This document shows, piece by piece, positions 1-11,630 of a stretch of DNA of 64,000 bases (the first letter of the stretch is position 1; each line of letters starts with the position of its first letter). The translations under genes were made by a program, and so were the position numbers. The DNA is taken from assembly GCA_024516035.1 (NCBI GenBank), contig CM044967.1, positions 10,109,990 through 10,173,989 on the forward strand, written 5' to 3'. Below the pieces are notes generated by a model, which saw only the letters and a program-made list of their open reading frames with translations, was not told the origin of the DNA and searched no databases. The stretch comes from Bactericera cockerelli. Its lineage: Eukaryota > Arthropoda > Insecta > Hemiptera > Triozidae.

Positions 1-3000
1 TCTCCCCAAATTGAAAACAAACATGCCAAAAGCTTTTGTAAACTCGGGGTGAAATTACACTATGCGTGTTTTGGAAACGTCAGTCTCAAAAATAAATGCC
101 TACGGAAATTTCCATAAAGAACATTTTTTGACACTGAGACGTACCTACCGTTAAAATTAGCATTTATTTTGGGATCGCAAAAAATACGTAATGCACGGCT
201 GAATTTTCAGGAATTTCATGGTGCGTTTGGTTGCGCCTTCAGTATAAAACTGAACTGTCGCACTTTGGCAAAAGTTAACTTTTTGTGACTTTGTGGGTAA
301 AATCGATTTTTTTTTATTCGTTAAACTTGTTGTTTGCATAATTGTTAGTCATTTTTAGCACATGGGTCAATTAGGTCAAATACAATTGCTATAACCGGTA
401 GAAAGTCAAAGTTTTTAGTTATGCGTGAAATAACGGTTATCAGTGACCCATTCCAGGAAGCTGAAATCCCTCCCTACCGTTTCTACCACCCTCCCTACCC
501 CCCCCTTAATCCCCACTCCACTGTTTCATTCTCAAATTCCGTTCATATCAGAGCAGATTGCTATTGGGGATAGATATTATTGAAACAATTGAGACTCTCC
601 TTTTGGGGTGATGTGATTTCAAGCCAGGCAAATTGCTGTTGTATTTTAATTAATTTATTTTTGAATAGGTGGGGATAATTTGTATAGGTTGATGGCAAGA
701 TTGCTCAGGAGTAATCTCGCCCGTTCTCAATATTGTTTATTGTCAATTAAAAGTCATTATTATTATATACTATTAACAAGGTTTTTACCTCTCTTACCTA
801 CAAATCTAACAGAAAAGTTACACCAGTACACCTATTTGTGGATATTAATGAAAATCAAAGTTTCTTTGGTATAACAAATCACACCAAATGTGTCTCTCAA
901 AGTTACCCTGGGCTTTCCATCTCCTTTTCAAACGAAATTGAGGAATGAAACGGTAATTTCAGAAGTGGGGTACGTAAAGTCTTAATGAAATGGGCCAATT
1001 TTATCAAAGTACTTATGTTCACCTGAAACGAGAGTGCTTCAATAAGATCATACGATTAACAATTTACAATTAATTACACAGTAGATTTTATACATTGCGA
1101 TGTGCCTGATGAGCGCTCCTATACGCTTGACATAAGAGTTTCACACAGATACTTCCGAATAATGTCATTTAGGTACATTTTTCACTAATGTCTTTTTAAA
1201 TACCGAATAAGTAGCAGAAATTTTTAGAGAATAAGAGCTGTACTTTTTAATACAAGGGCTGTACTTTGAGATAAAGTCCAAGTTTTCATATAAAATTCGT
1301 CGGGATCATTTTGTGGTAAGACGGTTTTTGGTAAGATTGTGCAGTGAAAGTGGCAAAAGAGAGGTTTGATGGCTAAGATTGCCCAAGGTAGTAATTACGC
1401 CTTGCTGCGATTTTGTCAAATAAAATTTCAATAACAGTTTATGATAAAAAGAAAAGAAAAATTCTTATGATACATTTTTCAAACTGTTATATGCAAAAAA
1501 TTCCAGCTAGTTCATTGTAAAGTTTTCAGCGTTTAATTTTCATATATTTTAAAACTAAGTAAGTACTTTTGTTTACTTATATAAAAAAACAAGTGCTTAA
1601 ACATTATTTTATCACTAATAAAAAAATCAAGTTCATGCCTCGAGCTTTTCTATCTTATCCTTCACTATTTAGAGAATTGCTAAGGGCTGAAATGTTTACT
1701 AGGAAAGTTAGGTACTTTTCTGATTTTAATAAATAACGAATATTTTTCATACCAATGTAGTTTAAGTAAATCACATAGAGTAAAATTTCAGGGGGAGGAG
1801 ATGTTTGTACGAATATCTATATAAAATTAATCAATTTAATTTCATGGTCAATTAGGTCAAACGTAGTAGATAGGCTCATACGTCCAGGGTAGGGGGGCTG
1901 ATTTTTCATTTGTGAATGACGTTAAACCCGCGAAAAAAAAACCATCCATATTATTATTATTAGCATAGAAGATTAGTAGCAATAGTTGTTGTTGTGATGG
2001 TAATAGTATGTCCATTGAAAATTTCATACATGTGTTCCACTGTGAAGATATGAATCAACATGATAAAGTTTGTCAATACAACCATGGCAGTATTTAGGGT
2101 TTCAATTCAATGACCATTGCAATAAATTTCTCGTTTTCGATCTGTATTCACCATCTATGTCGTACTTTGATAATATTTACAACAGTTTTTGTTTTAATGC
2201 TTTATTGCTTATTATTATTGGTGTTTTTGTTATTCTGAGTCATATTCTTGTTGTCATTATCACTGTTAATATCAATATTTTATTTATAATATGATTATCA
2301 TGTCCATTATTTATGTCTATTATGTCAATCAGATCCGTTTTTACGATTCCTCCTTCCACCGGGCTACCTCTCTTTCTCCACGCTTTTGTTTGAAAACTCT
2401 GATGTTGCTGAACCACCATTATTTATTCGATATTATTTATTACAATACTTTACGATGGTTGATTTTTATTATACATTTTGATGAAATGAGAAACAATAAT
2501 GTTTTTATGTGACATTCATTTTACTATACTCTAAAGACCATTTCAAATTTCTTTCTCTTTCATCTCGTTTCCACTTTCCCATCCCTTCTCTAACAAACTC
2601 AATCTTTTTCTTTATGTCATATTTTTTCCTTCTTTCTTCTTTTATTTTGGAGTAATGCTTTTCAACTGGAGCGTTATGCACATCAGTCATACTTTTCCAT
2701 TACTGTTAACTATCCTGCTCGAGTGACCTCCAATGCTACAGAGACGCTAAGCAAAATATTAATAATAATAATTCTTATTATTATGATAACTTTTCAGGAT
2801 TTTTCTCAACCCTAGTATTTTCTTTCTCTTTTTGTACATATTTATTTTTAGCCTCACCCCGCTGTGTCTCACCTATTAATTTTTCTCTCATTTTTTTCTT
2901 TCATTTTTACTGTCTCGAAGTCCTATCTCTCTCTTTCTCTCTCTCTTCTCTCTCTCTCTCTATCTGTTATTCTCTCCTCTCTCTTCAATGAATTCTCCCT

Positions 3001-3364
3001 CTAACCATGACAAATATCAGGAGATGACCCTAGATATTAATCTTATATGTAAGAGCATGACGTGAAAATATGGGGAAAAGAAATCATCACAAGAATTCCT
3101 AATGGGCTTTTAAAAGTACTGAAGTGGAAATTCTTTTTGAAAGTGTGTGCTTTCTGCTTATTCTAATTTTAGCAAATACCTACCTTTTTTGTAAACGGTA
3201 ACTGATATTGAAAATTTGAGCACACAAAAACTGTTATAATATAACAGGGTTGTTGCGTCTTTCAAAATTTTACTTTAAAGAAGATCTTCACTTGTTTCGG
3301 GAGAATATCACTAATAAATTTGAAGACCCACTGAATAGTAAAAAAATGGTGCACGTGCTCGCTA
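1..3364. other. AT-rich intergenic region, no gene recognised
   Basis: I see no credible coding sequence here. The open frames are short, have no recognisable domain and are rich in Ile/Phe/Tyr, as expected from AT-rich DNA. A CT-rich microsatellite lies at about 2930-2990. The stretch just before 3365 should hold the promoter of the cuticular gene. It contains a TATAATATAA stretch near 3234, which could be a core promoter element but is weak evidence in DNA this AT-rich. Confidence 0.6.
2930..2992. repeat. CT-rich microsatellite
   Basis: Imperfect run of CT dinucleotides interrupted by TTT and TAT, within a longer pyrimidine-rich stretch from about 2810. Confidence 0.85.
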
Positions 3365-3539
3365 ATGTATTTCATTGCAATGACAAGAGATCCACGATTA
3401 TTGTTTCAGATTTTGCTGTACATATCAGTAGCTTACGCAAAGTCAGGAGATGAGGGACAAGTCAAACGTGATAAGGATATTGTTCTGGACATACAAGATG
3501 AAAACAAAACGCAGTACCACGAGCAGAATTTCGACACCA
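3365..3539 (+). CDS. Giant collagen-like RR cuticular protein, exon 1 (signal peptide)
   Basis: First coding exon of the gene that continues at 4955. The frame opens at ATG 3365, with a second in-frame ATG at 3380. The second gives the more typical signal peptide: MTRDPR, then a hydrophobic core LLFQILLYISV, then a likely cleavage site after AYA. The mature part is acidic and polar (KSGDEGQVKRD..., ending EQNFDT). The exon ends in a single A before a consensus donor GTAAGT at 3540. That A joins TG at 4955-4956, making an in-frame ATG codon directly before SYLFGYE. The start choice between 3365 and 3380 is unresolved. An export signal fits an extracellular cuticle protein. Confidence 0.75.
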
Positions 3540-4354
3540 GTAAGTATTGTTGACTATATGCACAAAGCACAGGATGAAGCTCAATTGAAGAGACCTTTGT
3601 CCAGCAGTGGAATACCAATAATTTTACTGTATAGTAGGTACAATTTTATTATAATTGCAGTATTGTCAATCAAATGGAGTGAAGGTTCTGCATACACCTT
3701 GAGTGATTCGGCATACCCAGTCTTTGTTTGTCTATTCTACAAGAACAACCATAAAGATAGCTCAAAATTGAGTACCTACATTTCGAAATTTGTCTATTGG
3801 ACTTCTGTATTTTCAATTATTTTACATGAAATATTCATCAATAAAATAAATATTTTTTTTTTTAATACCTACTAGGTACTTATACCTAAGTAGTAGGTAG
3901 TTGGAATTTTGATTTTTTTTTTTTTTTTTTTTTTTCAAATTGAGCCAGTCAAACATGAAATTCTTATCATATTTTTACTCTCATTCTAATTCAGTGCCAG
4001 CAAATCAATCAAGATCCTACTCTTCTTTACAAATTTATCACTTGAAATATTGATGGTGCTGTTCTCAAGGGGTTTGATCAGCTTTAACTGTTTTTATGAA
4101 AGTTTTTAAGGCAAACAAGAACAAACGTATAGATAAATTTAAATCAATAATGTGTTGATAAGTAATCATATCATCTGCTTTTCAATGTGTTGTTTCTCAA
4201 AAGCCAACTATTGGATATTCAACTATCATTTTGGTCGTTTTTCTCTCAGGAACATTTTCAGTTTTAAATATGTAGTACCAAAAAAGTTTAGAAGTATCAA
4301 ATGTCAAAATCCAAAGTTTCAGAAATTACCGTCTCAATACACCGACCTCAGAAG

Positions 4355-4500
4355 CTTGATAGATATAGCGACGGACTTTTTATCTGCTGGTTGGTGGTTC
4401 GAGTCCTCAGTTATACAAAAATTTAGTAAAATGAGTTTGAGTAATTGTGATATCACGATTGTGATTAACACAAATATGATAACTTTTAAACTGTCTCAAA
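4355..4500 (+). mobile_element. tRNA-derived SINE, family D, in intron 1 of the cuticular gene
   Basis: B-box-like GGTTCGAGTCC at about 4392 is followed by GAGTAATTGTGATATCACGA and TTGTGATTAACAC, the same order as the copy at 22533-22660. Confidence 0.6.
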
Positions 4501-4954
4501 ACCAAAAAATTAAAAAAATATTCGAGAACAAATTTTTGGAGACTCAGCAAATCAAAAGGTCGCGCTTAAGAATGACCCGATCGATATTTTGTTGATTTTC
4601 AACCCCATCGAGTAGGATATCATAAAATATTATGAAAGTTCTCTATTTACACATGCTGGGTGCTATGATATTGTATTTCATTTCAAATAAAGCTTCTGAG
4701 TGAGGCGAGAGAGGTCGAATATTTCTAAAATCTAATATTTTTTTCTCGGATTAACTAATTTATTTTCTCCTGTCTTTCTCCAGTCAGTCTTTCTTCATTC
4801 TAATAATAATTGACTTATGCCCAATTGAATTCTCAAAAATGTGCCTATACCTAATACGGTGAATGTGCCTATACCTAATATGATATGGTGTGTACGTAAA
4901 TTTATAATATTTCTCAGTTGTGAGTACTGACTAGATATTGTTCTCTTGTTTCAG

Positions 4955-7900
4955 TGTCATACCTATTCGGATACGAAGTAGGTCCAAATGGTCAGTTTCA
5001 TCATGAAAACAAGGGTCCCGACGGTGTAACCTACGGATGCTACGGGTATATTCAAGAAGACGGTGTATTACAAGCCACTCACTACGTTGCCGATGGATGG
5101 GGCTACCGAGTGGTGCCTATTGGGAAACCCGTGGAGATCTTCCTCCACCCTCATGACCCATCTCATCACCAGGAAGAAAGCAACCAAACGTCGGACTCCG
5201 AAGACCACACTCACCATCATCACGGGTCCATCACGCCATGGGGAGAACTGTATTTCCCCAAAGGATGTGGTGGTCATAACTCGACGAATCTTGGACAACC
5301 AGGATTACCAAGTGGCACAGGAAGTGGAGTTTACCCAGGTCAACAAGGGACACCAGGATTACCAGGAAGTCCAGGATCGCCAGGAAGTCCCGGATTCCCA
5401 GGTAAACCAGGATCCGGTGGAACATACCCAGGTCAACAAGGAGCAGGAGGATTCCCAGGTCAACCAGGATTCCCAGGTCAACCAGGAATTCAGGATCACC
5501 AGGAAGCCCCGGATTCCCAGGAAAACCAGGATCAGGTGGACCATATCCAGGACAACAAGGAGCAGGAGGATTCCAGGTCAACCGGGAAGTCCAGGATTAC
5601 CAGGAAGCCCCGGATTCCCAGGTAAACCAGATCTGGTGGAGCATACCCAGGTCAGCAAGGAGCAGGAGGATTCCCAGGTCAACCGGGAAGTCAAGGCTTA
5701 CCAGGAAGTCCAGGATCGCAGGAAGTCCAGGATTACCAGGTAACCAGGATCCGGTGGAGCATACCCAGGTCAGCAAGGAGCAGGAGGATTCCCAGGTCAA
5801 CCAGGAAGTCAAGGCTTACCCGGAAGTCCAGGATCACCAGGAAGCCCGGATTCCCAGGTAAACCAGATCCGGTGGAGCATACCCAGGTCAGCAAGGAGCA
5901 GGAGGCTTCCCAGGTCAACCGGGAAGTCAAGGCTTACCCGGAAGTCCAGGATCACCAGGAAGCCCGGATTCCAGGTAAACCAGGATCCGGTGGAGCATAC
6001 CCAGGTCAGCAAGGAGCAGGAGGATTCCCAGGTCAACCGGGAAGTCCAGGATTACCAGGAAGTCCCGGATTCCCAGGCTCATCAGGACCTTACCCAGGCC
6101 AACAAGGAGCAGGAGGCTTCCCAGGTCAACCAGGAAGTCCAGGATTACCAGGAAGTCCCGGATTCCAGGTAAACCAGGTTCAGGTGGAACATACCCAGGT
6201 CAACAAGGAGCAGGAGGATTTCCAGGTCAACCAGGAAGTCCAGGATCACCAGGCCTACCTGGCAGCCCGGATTCCCAGGCTCATCTGGACCATACCCAGG
6301 CCAACAAGGAGCAGGAGGCTTCCCAGGTCAACCAGGAAGTCCAGGATCACCAGGAAGCCCAGGATTCCCAGGTAAACCAGGATCCGGTGGAACATACCCA
6401 GGTCAGCAAGGAGCAGGAGGATTCCCAGGTCAACCAGGAAGTCCAGGAACCCCAGGCCTACCTGGCAGCCCCGGATTCCCAGGCTCATCTGGACCATACC
6501 CAGGCCAACAAGGAGCAGGAGGCTTCCCAGGTCAACCAGGAAGTCCGGGATCACCAGGAAGTCCCGGATTCCCAGGAAAACCAGGATCCGGTGGAACATA
6601 CCCAGGTCAACAAGGAGCAGGAGGATTCCCAGGTCAACCAGGAAGTCCAGGATTACCAGGAAGTCCAGGATTCCCAGGATCAGCTGGAGCATACCCAGGT
6701 CAGCAAGGAGCAGGAGGATTCCAGGTCAACCAGGAAGTCCAGGATCGCCAGGAAGTCCCGGATTCCCAGGAAACCAGGTTCAGGTGGAACATACCCAGGT
6801 CAACAAGGAGCAGGAGGATTCGCAGGTCAACCAGGAAGTCCAGGAACCCCAGGCTTGCCAGGACAACCAGGATACCCAGGTTCTACTCCATCATTCCCTC
6901 AAAAACCATCTGGTTCTTATCCAGGATCTCAAGGACAACCAGGAACTCCAGGAACCCCAGGCTTGCCAGGACAACCAGGATACCCAGGTTCAATTCCAGC
7001 ATTCCCTCAACAACCATCTGGTTCTTATCCAGGATCTCAAGGACAACCAGGAACCCCAGGTTTGCCAGGACAACCAGGATACCAGGTTCCACTCCAGCAT
7101 TCCCTCAACAACCATCTGGCTCTTATCCAGGATCTCAAGGACAACCAGGAACTCCAGGAACCCCAGGCTTGCCAGGACAACCAGGATACCCAGGTTCAAT
7201 TCCAGCATTCCCTCAAAAACCATCTGGTTCTTATCCAGGATCTCAAGGACAACCAGGAACTCCAGGAGCCCCAGGCTTGCCAGGACAACCAGGATACCCA
7301 GGTTCCACTCCAGCATTCCCAAGCTATCCTCAAAAACCATCTGGTTCTTATCCAGGATCTCAAGGACAACCAGGAACTCCAGGAACCCCAGGCTTGCCAG
7401 GACAACCAGGATACCCAGGTTCAACTCCAGCATTACCTCAAAAACCATCTGGTTCTTATCCAGGATCTCAAGGACAACCAGGAACTCCAGGAACCCCAGG
7501 CTTGCCAGGACAACCAGGCTATCCAGGTTCCACTCCAGCGTTCCCACTATCTCAAAAACCATCTGGTTCTTATCCAGGATCTCAAGGACAACCAGGAACT
7601 CCAGGAAGCCCAGGCTTGCCAGGACAACCAGGATACCAGGTTCACTCCAGCATTCCACTCAAAACCATCTGGTCTTATCCTGGATCTCAAGGACAACCAG
7701 GAACTCCAGGAACCCAGGCTTGCCAGGACAACCAGGATACCCAGGTTCAACTCCATCATATCCAAGCTACTAACAACCATCTGGCTCTTATCCTGGATCT
7801 CAAGGACAACCAGGAACACCAGGAACCCCAGGCTTGCCAGGACAACCAGGATACCCAGGTTCAACTCCACATTCCAAGCTATCCTCAAAAACCATCTGGC

Positions 7901-10900
7901 TCTTATCCTGGATCTCAAGGACAACCAGGAACTCCAGGAAGCCCAGGCTTCCAGGACAACCAGGTACCAGGTTCAACTCCAGCATTCCCGTCTAAAAACC
8001 ATCTGGCTCTTATCCTGGATCTCAAGGACAACCAGGAACTCCAGGAACCCAGGCTTGCCAGGACAACCAGGTACCCAGGTTCAACTCCACATATCCAGCT
8101 ATCCCAAAAACCATCTGGCTCTTATCCTGGATCTCAAGGACAACCAGGAACACCAGGAACCCCAGGCTTGCCAGGACAACCAGGATACCCAGGTTCAACT
8201 CCAGCATATCCCAAGCTATCCTCAAAAACCATCTGGCTCTTATCCTGGATCTCAAGGACAACCAGGAACTCCAGGAAGCCCAGGCTTCCAGGACAACCAG
8301 GCTATCCAGGTTCAACTCCAGCATTCCCTCAACAACCATCTGGCTCTTATCCAGGATCTCAAGGACAACCAGGAACTCCAGGAACCCCAGGCTTGCCAGG
8401 ACAACCTCCAGGTTCAATCTCAAACCACGCTTATCCAGGACTCACAAAACTCACCCATTTCCAGAAACAGATTACCCAGTCCACTCAGCTCCAATTCCTC
8501 AAAAACCATCTGGTTCTTATCCAGGATCTCAAGGACAACCAGGAACTCCAGGAACCCCAGGCTTGCCAGGACAACCAGGATACCCAGGTTCAACTCCAGC
8601 ATTCCCTCAAAAACCATCTGGTTCTTATCCAGGATCTCAAGGACAACCAGGAACTCCAGGAACCCCAGGCTTGCCAGGACAACCAGGATACCCAGGTTCA
8701 ACTCCAGCATTCCCTCAAAAACCATCTGGTTCTTATCCAGGATCTCAAGGACAACCAGGAACTCCAGGAACCCCAGGCTTGCCAGGACAACCAGGATACC
8801 CAGGGTCTACTCCAGCATTCCCTCAACAACCATCTGGCTCTTATCCTGGATCTCAAGGACAACCAGGAACTCCAGGAACCCCAGGCTTGCCAGGACAACC
8901 AGGATACCCAGGTTCAACTCCATCATATCCAAGCTATCCTCAAAAACCATCTGGCTCTTATCCAGGATCTCAAGGACAACCAGGAACTCCAGGAACCCCA
9001 GGCTTGCCAGGACAACCAGGATACCCAGGTTCAACTCCATCATACCCAGGCTATCCTCAAAAACCATCTGGCTCTTATCCAGGATCTCAAGGACAACCAG
9101 GAACTCCAGGAACCCCAGGCTTGCCAGGACAACCAGGCTATCCAGGTTCCACTGTAACCATTCCAAGCTATCCTCAAAAACCATCTGGCTCTTATCCAGG
9201 ATCTCAAGGACAACCAGGAACTCCAGGAACCCCAGGCTTGCCAGGACAACCAGGATACCCAGATTCAACTCCAGCATTCCCTCAACAACCATCTGGTTCT
9301 TATCCAGGATCTCAAGGACAACCAGGAACCCCAGGAACCCCAGGCTTGCCAGGACAACCAGGATACCCAGGTTCAACTCCAGCATTCCCAGGCTATCCTC
9401 AAAAACCATCTGGTTCTTATCCAGGATCTCAAGGACAACCAGGAACTCCAGGAACCCCAGGCTTGCCAGGACAACCAGGCTATCCAGGTTCCACTGTAAC
9501 CATTCCAAGCTATCCTCAAAAACCATCTGGTTCTTATCCTGGATCTCAAGGACAACCAGGAACCCCAGGAACCCCAGGCTTGCCAGGACAACCAGGATAC
9601 CCAGGGTCTACTCCAGCATTCCCTCAACAACCATCTGGCTCTTATCCTGGATCTCAAGGACAAACAGGAACTCCAGGAACCCCAGGCTTGCCAGGACAAC
9701 CAGGATACCCAGGGTCTACTCCATCATACCCAGGCTATCCTCAAAAACCATCTGGTTCTTATCCAGGATCTCAAGGACAACCAGGAACTCCAGGAACCCC
9801 AGGCTTGCCAGAACAACCAGGCTATCCAGGTTCTACTCCAGCATTCCCAAGCTATCCTCAAAAACCATCTGCTTCTTATCCAGGATCTCAAGGACAACCA
9901 GGAACTCCAGGAGCCCCAGGCTTGCCAGGACAACCAGGCTATCCAGGTTCTACTCCAGCATTCCCAAGCTATCCTCAAAAACCATCTGGTTCTTATCCTG
10001 GATCTCAAGGACAACCAGGAACTCCAGGAACCCCAGGCTTGCCAGGACAACCAGGATACCCAGGTTCCACTCCAGCATACCCAGGCTATCCTCAAAAACC
10101 ATCTGGTTCTTATCCTGGATCTCAAGGACAACCAGGAACTCCAGGAACCCCAGGCTTGCCAGGACAACCAGGATACCCAGGTTCCACTCCAGCATTCCCA
10201 AGCTATCCTCAACAACCATCTGGTTCTTATCCTGGATCTCAAGGACAACCAGGATCTCCAGGAACCCCAGGCTTGCCAGGACAACCAGGATACCCAGGTT
10301 CAACTCCAGCATTCCCTCAAAAACCATCTGGTTCTTATCCAGGATCTCAAGGACAACCAGGATACCCTGGATCATCTGAAAGCATCTACCCTGGTTATCC
10401 CGAAGGTCCATATCCCACGGATAATTCAGTGAATTCCGCCAGTTCATCAGAAGTTACAAGTGCTCATTTACCGGGTTGCAACTGCCCGCATCACGCTGGA
10501 AATCAACAACCTCCTATATACCTGATTCCCTATCCTTTGCCATCAGATCAGAACCAAGGATGCCCTTGCTATCTAGTTTCTCACGGTAATCAATCATTTG
10601 GTTCTATTGATCCGAATTCTCCGGCTTCTTCTGGGAGTATTCCAGTTGTGTTTGTTCCATATTGCAATGACAAAGTAAATAACTCAGAACTAGTCAAACC
10701 TATGTTCCCTACATCGTACCTTGTGCCATACCAGTGTGGACAGTGCCAAGGACCCTATTCGACACATGAACCCAAGCAGATAGATTTGAGGTTGGGTGGA
10801 CAGGGTGAATTTTCTGATGTTGCAAGTATCCAAGATATACTGAGGCAGAACAACATTCAATTGAGCCAGTTACAATTCCAGCCTCAGATTAACAGAAGAT

Positions 10901-10995
10901 CTCTTGGGAAGAAAAAGTCGAAAGCTTTGCGAAAATCAAAGCAGCGGACAGATTCTGCTCCACTGATTGACGGCCAGGTTATTCTCGTGCAGTGA
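4955..10995 (+). CDS. Giant collagen-like RR cuticular protein, exon 2 (RR domain, repeats, Cys-rich tail)
   Basis: One exon of about 6 kb follows the acceptor TTGTTTCAG at 4954 and ends with TGA at 10993-10995. It opens with a Rebers-Riddiford domain (about 4957-5145): [32 protein letters not shown], then [14 protein letters not shown] domains are known to bind chitin in arthropod cuticle. A His/Ser/Glu-rich linker with HTHHHHG follows. Next come collagen-like arrays, with [17 protein letters not shown] units to about 6840 and [14 protein letters not shown] units to about 10370. A unique C-terminal domain follows (10371-10992). First and last segments share one frame, but about twenty single-base losses or gains between about 5490 and 8465 break the array. 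The product would be about 2,070 residues if they are errors. Gly/Pro spacing resembles collagen but the Gly-X-Y register is not strict, so a triple helix is unproven. Confidence 0.8.
4957..5145 (+). other. RR (chitin_bind_4) domain coding segment
   Basis: The segment matches the RR consensus: aromatic residues at YLFGYE, an acidic turn at HHENKGPDG, a G-x-Y-x-Y block (YGCYGYI) and a closing [11 protein letters not shown]. The Y/F...ADxxGY pattern is the diagnostic part. I cannot assign RR-1 or RR-2 with confidence. The GCYGYI Cys is unusual for the general family. Confidence 0.8.
5281..6840 (+). repeat. Type-1 collagen-like tandem repeats
   Basis: Degenerate tandem units of roughly 100-130 nt encode [18 protein letters not shown], then [15 protein letters not shown] or FPGSSGP variants. 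Many single-base frame breaks occur, for example GGATTCCAGG where neighbouring units have GGATTCCCAGG, AAACCAGATC for AAACCAGGATC, and AGCCCGGATT for AGCCCCGGATT. The breaks fall in short C or G runs. Confidence 0.85.
6841..8401 (+). repeat. Type-2 collagen-like tandem repeats, frame-broken part
   Basis: The units are mostly about 100-120 nt and encode [20 protein letters not shown], then [16 protein letters not shown]. Frame breaks continue, for example GGATACCAGGTT for GGATACCCAGGTT near 7079 and near 7633. An in-frame TAA near 7770 sits where sister units have TATCCTCAA. The protein frame has to be followed through all three frames. Confidence 0.85.
8402..8495 (+). other. Unique spacer inside the type-2 repeat array
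   Basis: About 95 nt that do not match the repeat unit. In the downstream frame the segment ends [20 protein letters not shown] and then runs cleanly into the repeats. One frame change lies inside it or at its edge. It separates the error-rich upstream array from the intact downstream array. Confidence 0.6.
8496..10370 (+). repeat. Type-2 collagen-like tandem repeats, intact part
   Basis: About 17 units with no frame break. Each encodes [20 protein letters not shown] plus [13 protein letters not shown] and a variable linker (AFPQ, SYPSYPQ, AYPGYPQ, AFPSYPQ or VTIPSYPQ). Units are very similar at the nucleotide level, which suggests recent amplification or gene conversion. Long open frames on the minus strand and in the other plus frames are by-products of the repeat. 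Confidence 0.9.
10371..10995 (+). other. Unique Cys-containing C-terminal domain of the collagen-like protein
   Basis: About 207 residues after the repeats. It has small Cys clusters CNCPHH, CPCYL and CGQC, Pro/Tyr-rich strands ([17 protein letters not shown]), a hydrophilic segment ([13 protein letters not shown]) and a very basic stretch ([18 protein letters not shown]) before the end VILVQ. I do not recognise the fold. The intact frame and conserved-looking Cys pairs argue that the gene is functional. The basic stretch could be a processing or matrix-interaction site, which is inference. Confidence 0.7.
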
Positions 10996-11577
10996 CTTAT
11001 TTATCCTTAACTAAATGAAACTGCAAAAAGAGTATCTTAATTGCAAGTTGTTTATGTCATACTTCAACGTAAAAACTTAAAATATAATATGTTACGCTGC
11101 CGGATGGCGCCAGGAGTGATTGGATAAATTTAAAATTGAATAACTTTCTAGTGACTGATAGTTTTTCTTCTGTTTTCGCATTATTGTAGAAAACCTTCAG
11201 GGAATTAATTGATTGATCATGATAAATGTAGTAAAACTAAACTTGTAGAATTTAATTTTCAAAATGGAGTGTTAATTACACAAACACAGAGAGCGCATGA
11301 AACTTTTTTGTATTCAGATATTTTCAACACCCTTTGAACTTCTAAATACTTTCATAATTGTTTGGAACTTCAACTTTTTTTTTTATATATGTAGGTATAT
11401 CGATTTTTTTATCTACAAATTTGGTTCGTCACAATAATCCAAAAAAGAACAAATTATATCTCATACACGAAGAAATTTATGTCAGTGATAAAATTTAACT
11501 TCAGACACTTACTTCTGCGCCATCTATTTATCGCTATTGAATAATAATTGTAGAAACAGTTATTCCGTTAGGATGCA

Positions 11578-11583
11578 AATAAA
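11578..11583 (+). terminator. Candidate polyadenylation signal of the collagen-like cuticular gene
   Basis: AATAAA lies about 580 nt after the stop codon at 10995 and just before a transposon that starts at 11631. No earlier AATAAA was seen in the 3' region. Use of this signal is inference. Confidence 0.35.
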
Positions 11584-11630
11584 GAGAAATTATGACCCAC
11601 TTTTTTGAGTCTTAATAAATTACACATATA

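Noticed and set aside
2070..2512. Two hydrophobic frames that look like membrane proteins
   Set aside because: Ile/Phe/Leu/Tyr richness is expected from AT-rich DNA, and no splice or homology support was seen.
8807..9526. Long minus-strand frames across the repeat array (up to about 240 codons)
   Set aside because: They are antisense shadows of a stop-poor tandem repeat, with no start context and no unique sequence.
5281..10370. CRISPR-like array, because of regular short repeats
   Set aside because: The repeats are coding, contiguous and without unique spacers, in a eukaryotic gene.
6387..10379. A 1,330-codon open frame overlapping the collagen-like array
   Set aside because: It reads the repeats out of frame ([28 protein letters not shown]) and is open only because the repeat lacks stops. 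The Gly/Pro frame ends in the unique C-terminal domain and is the real one.
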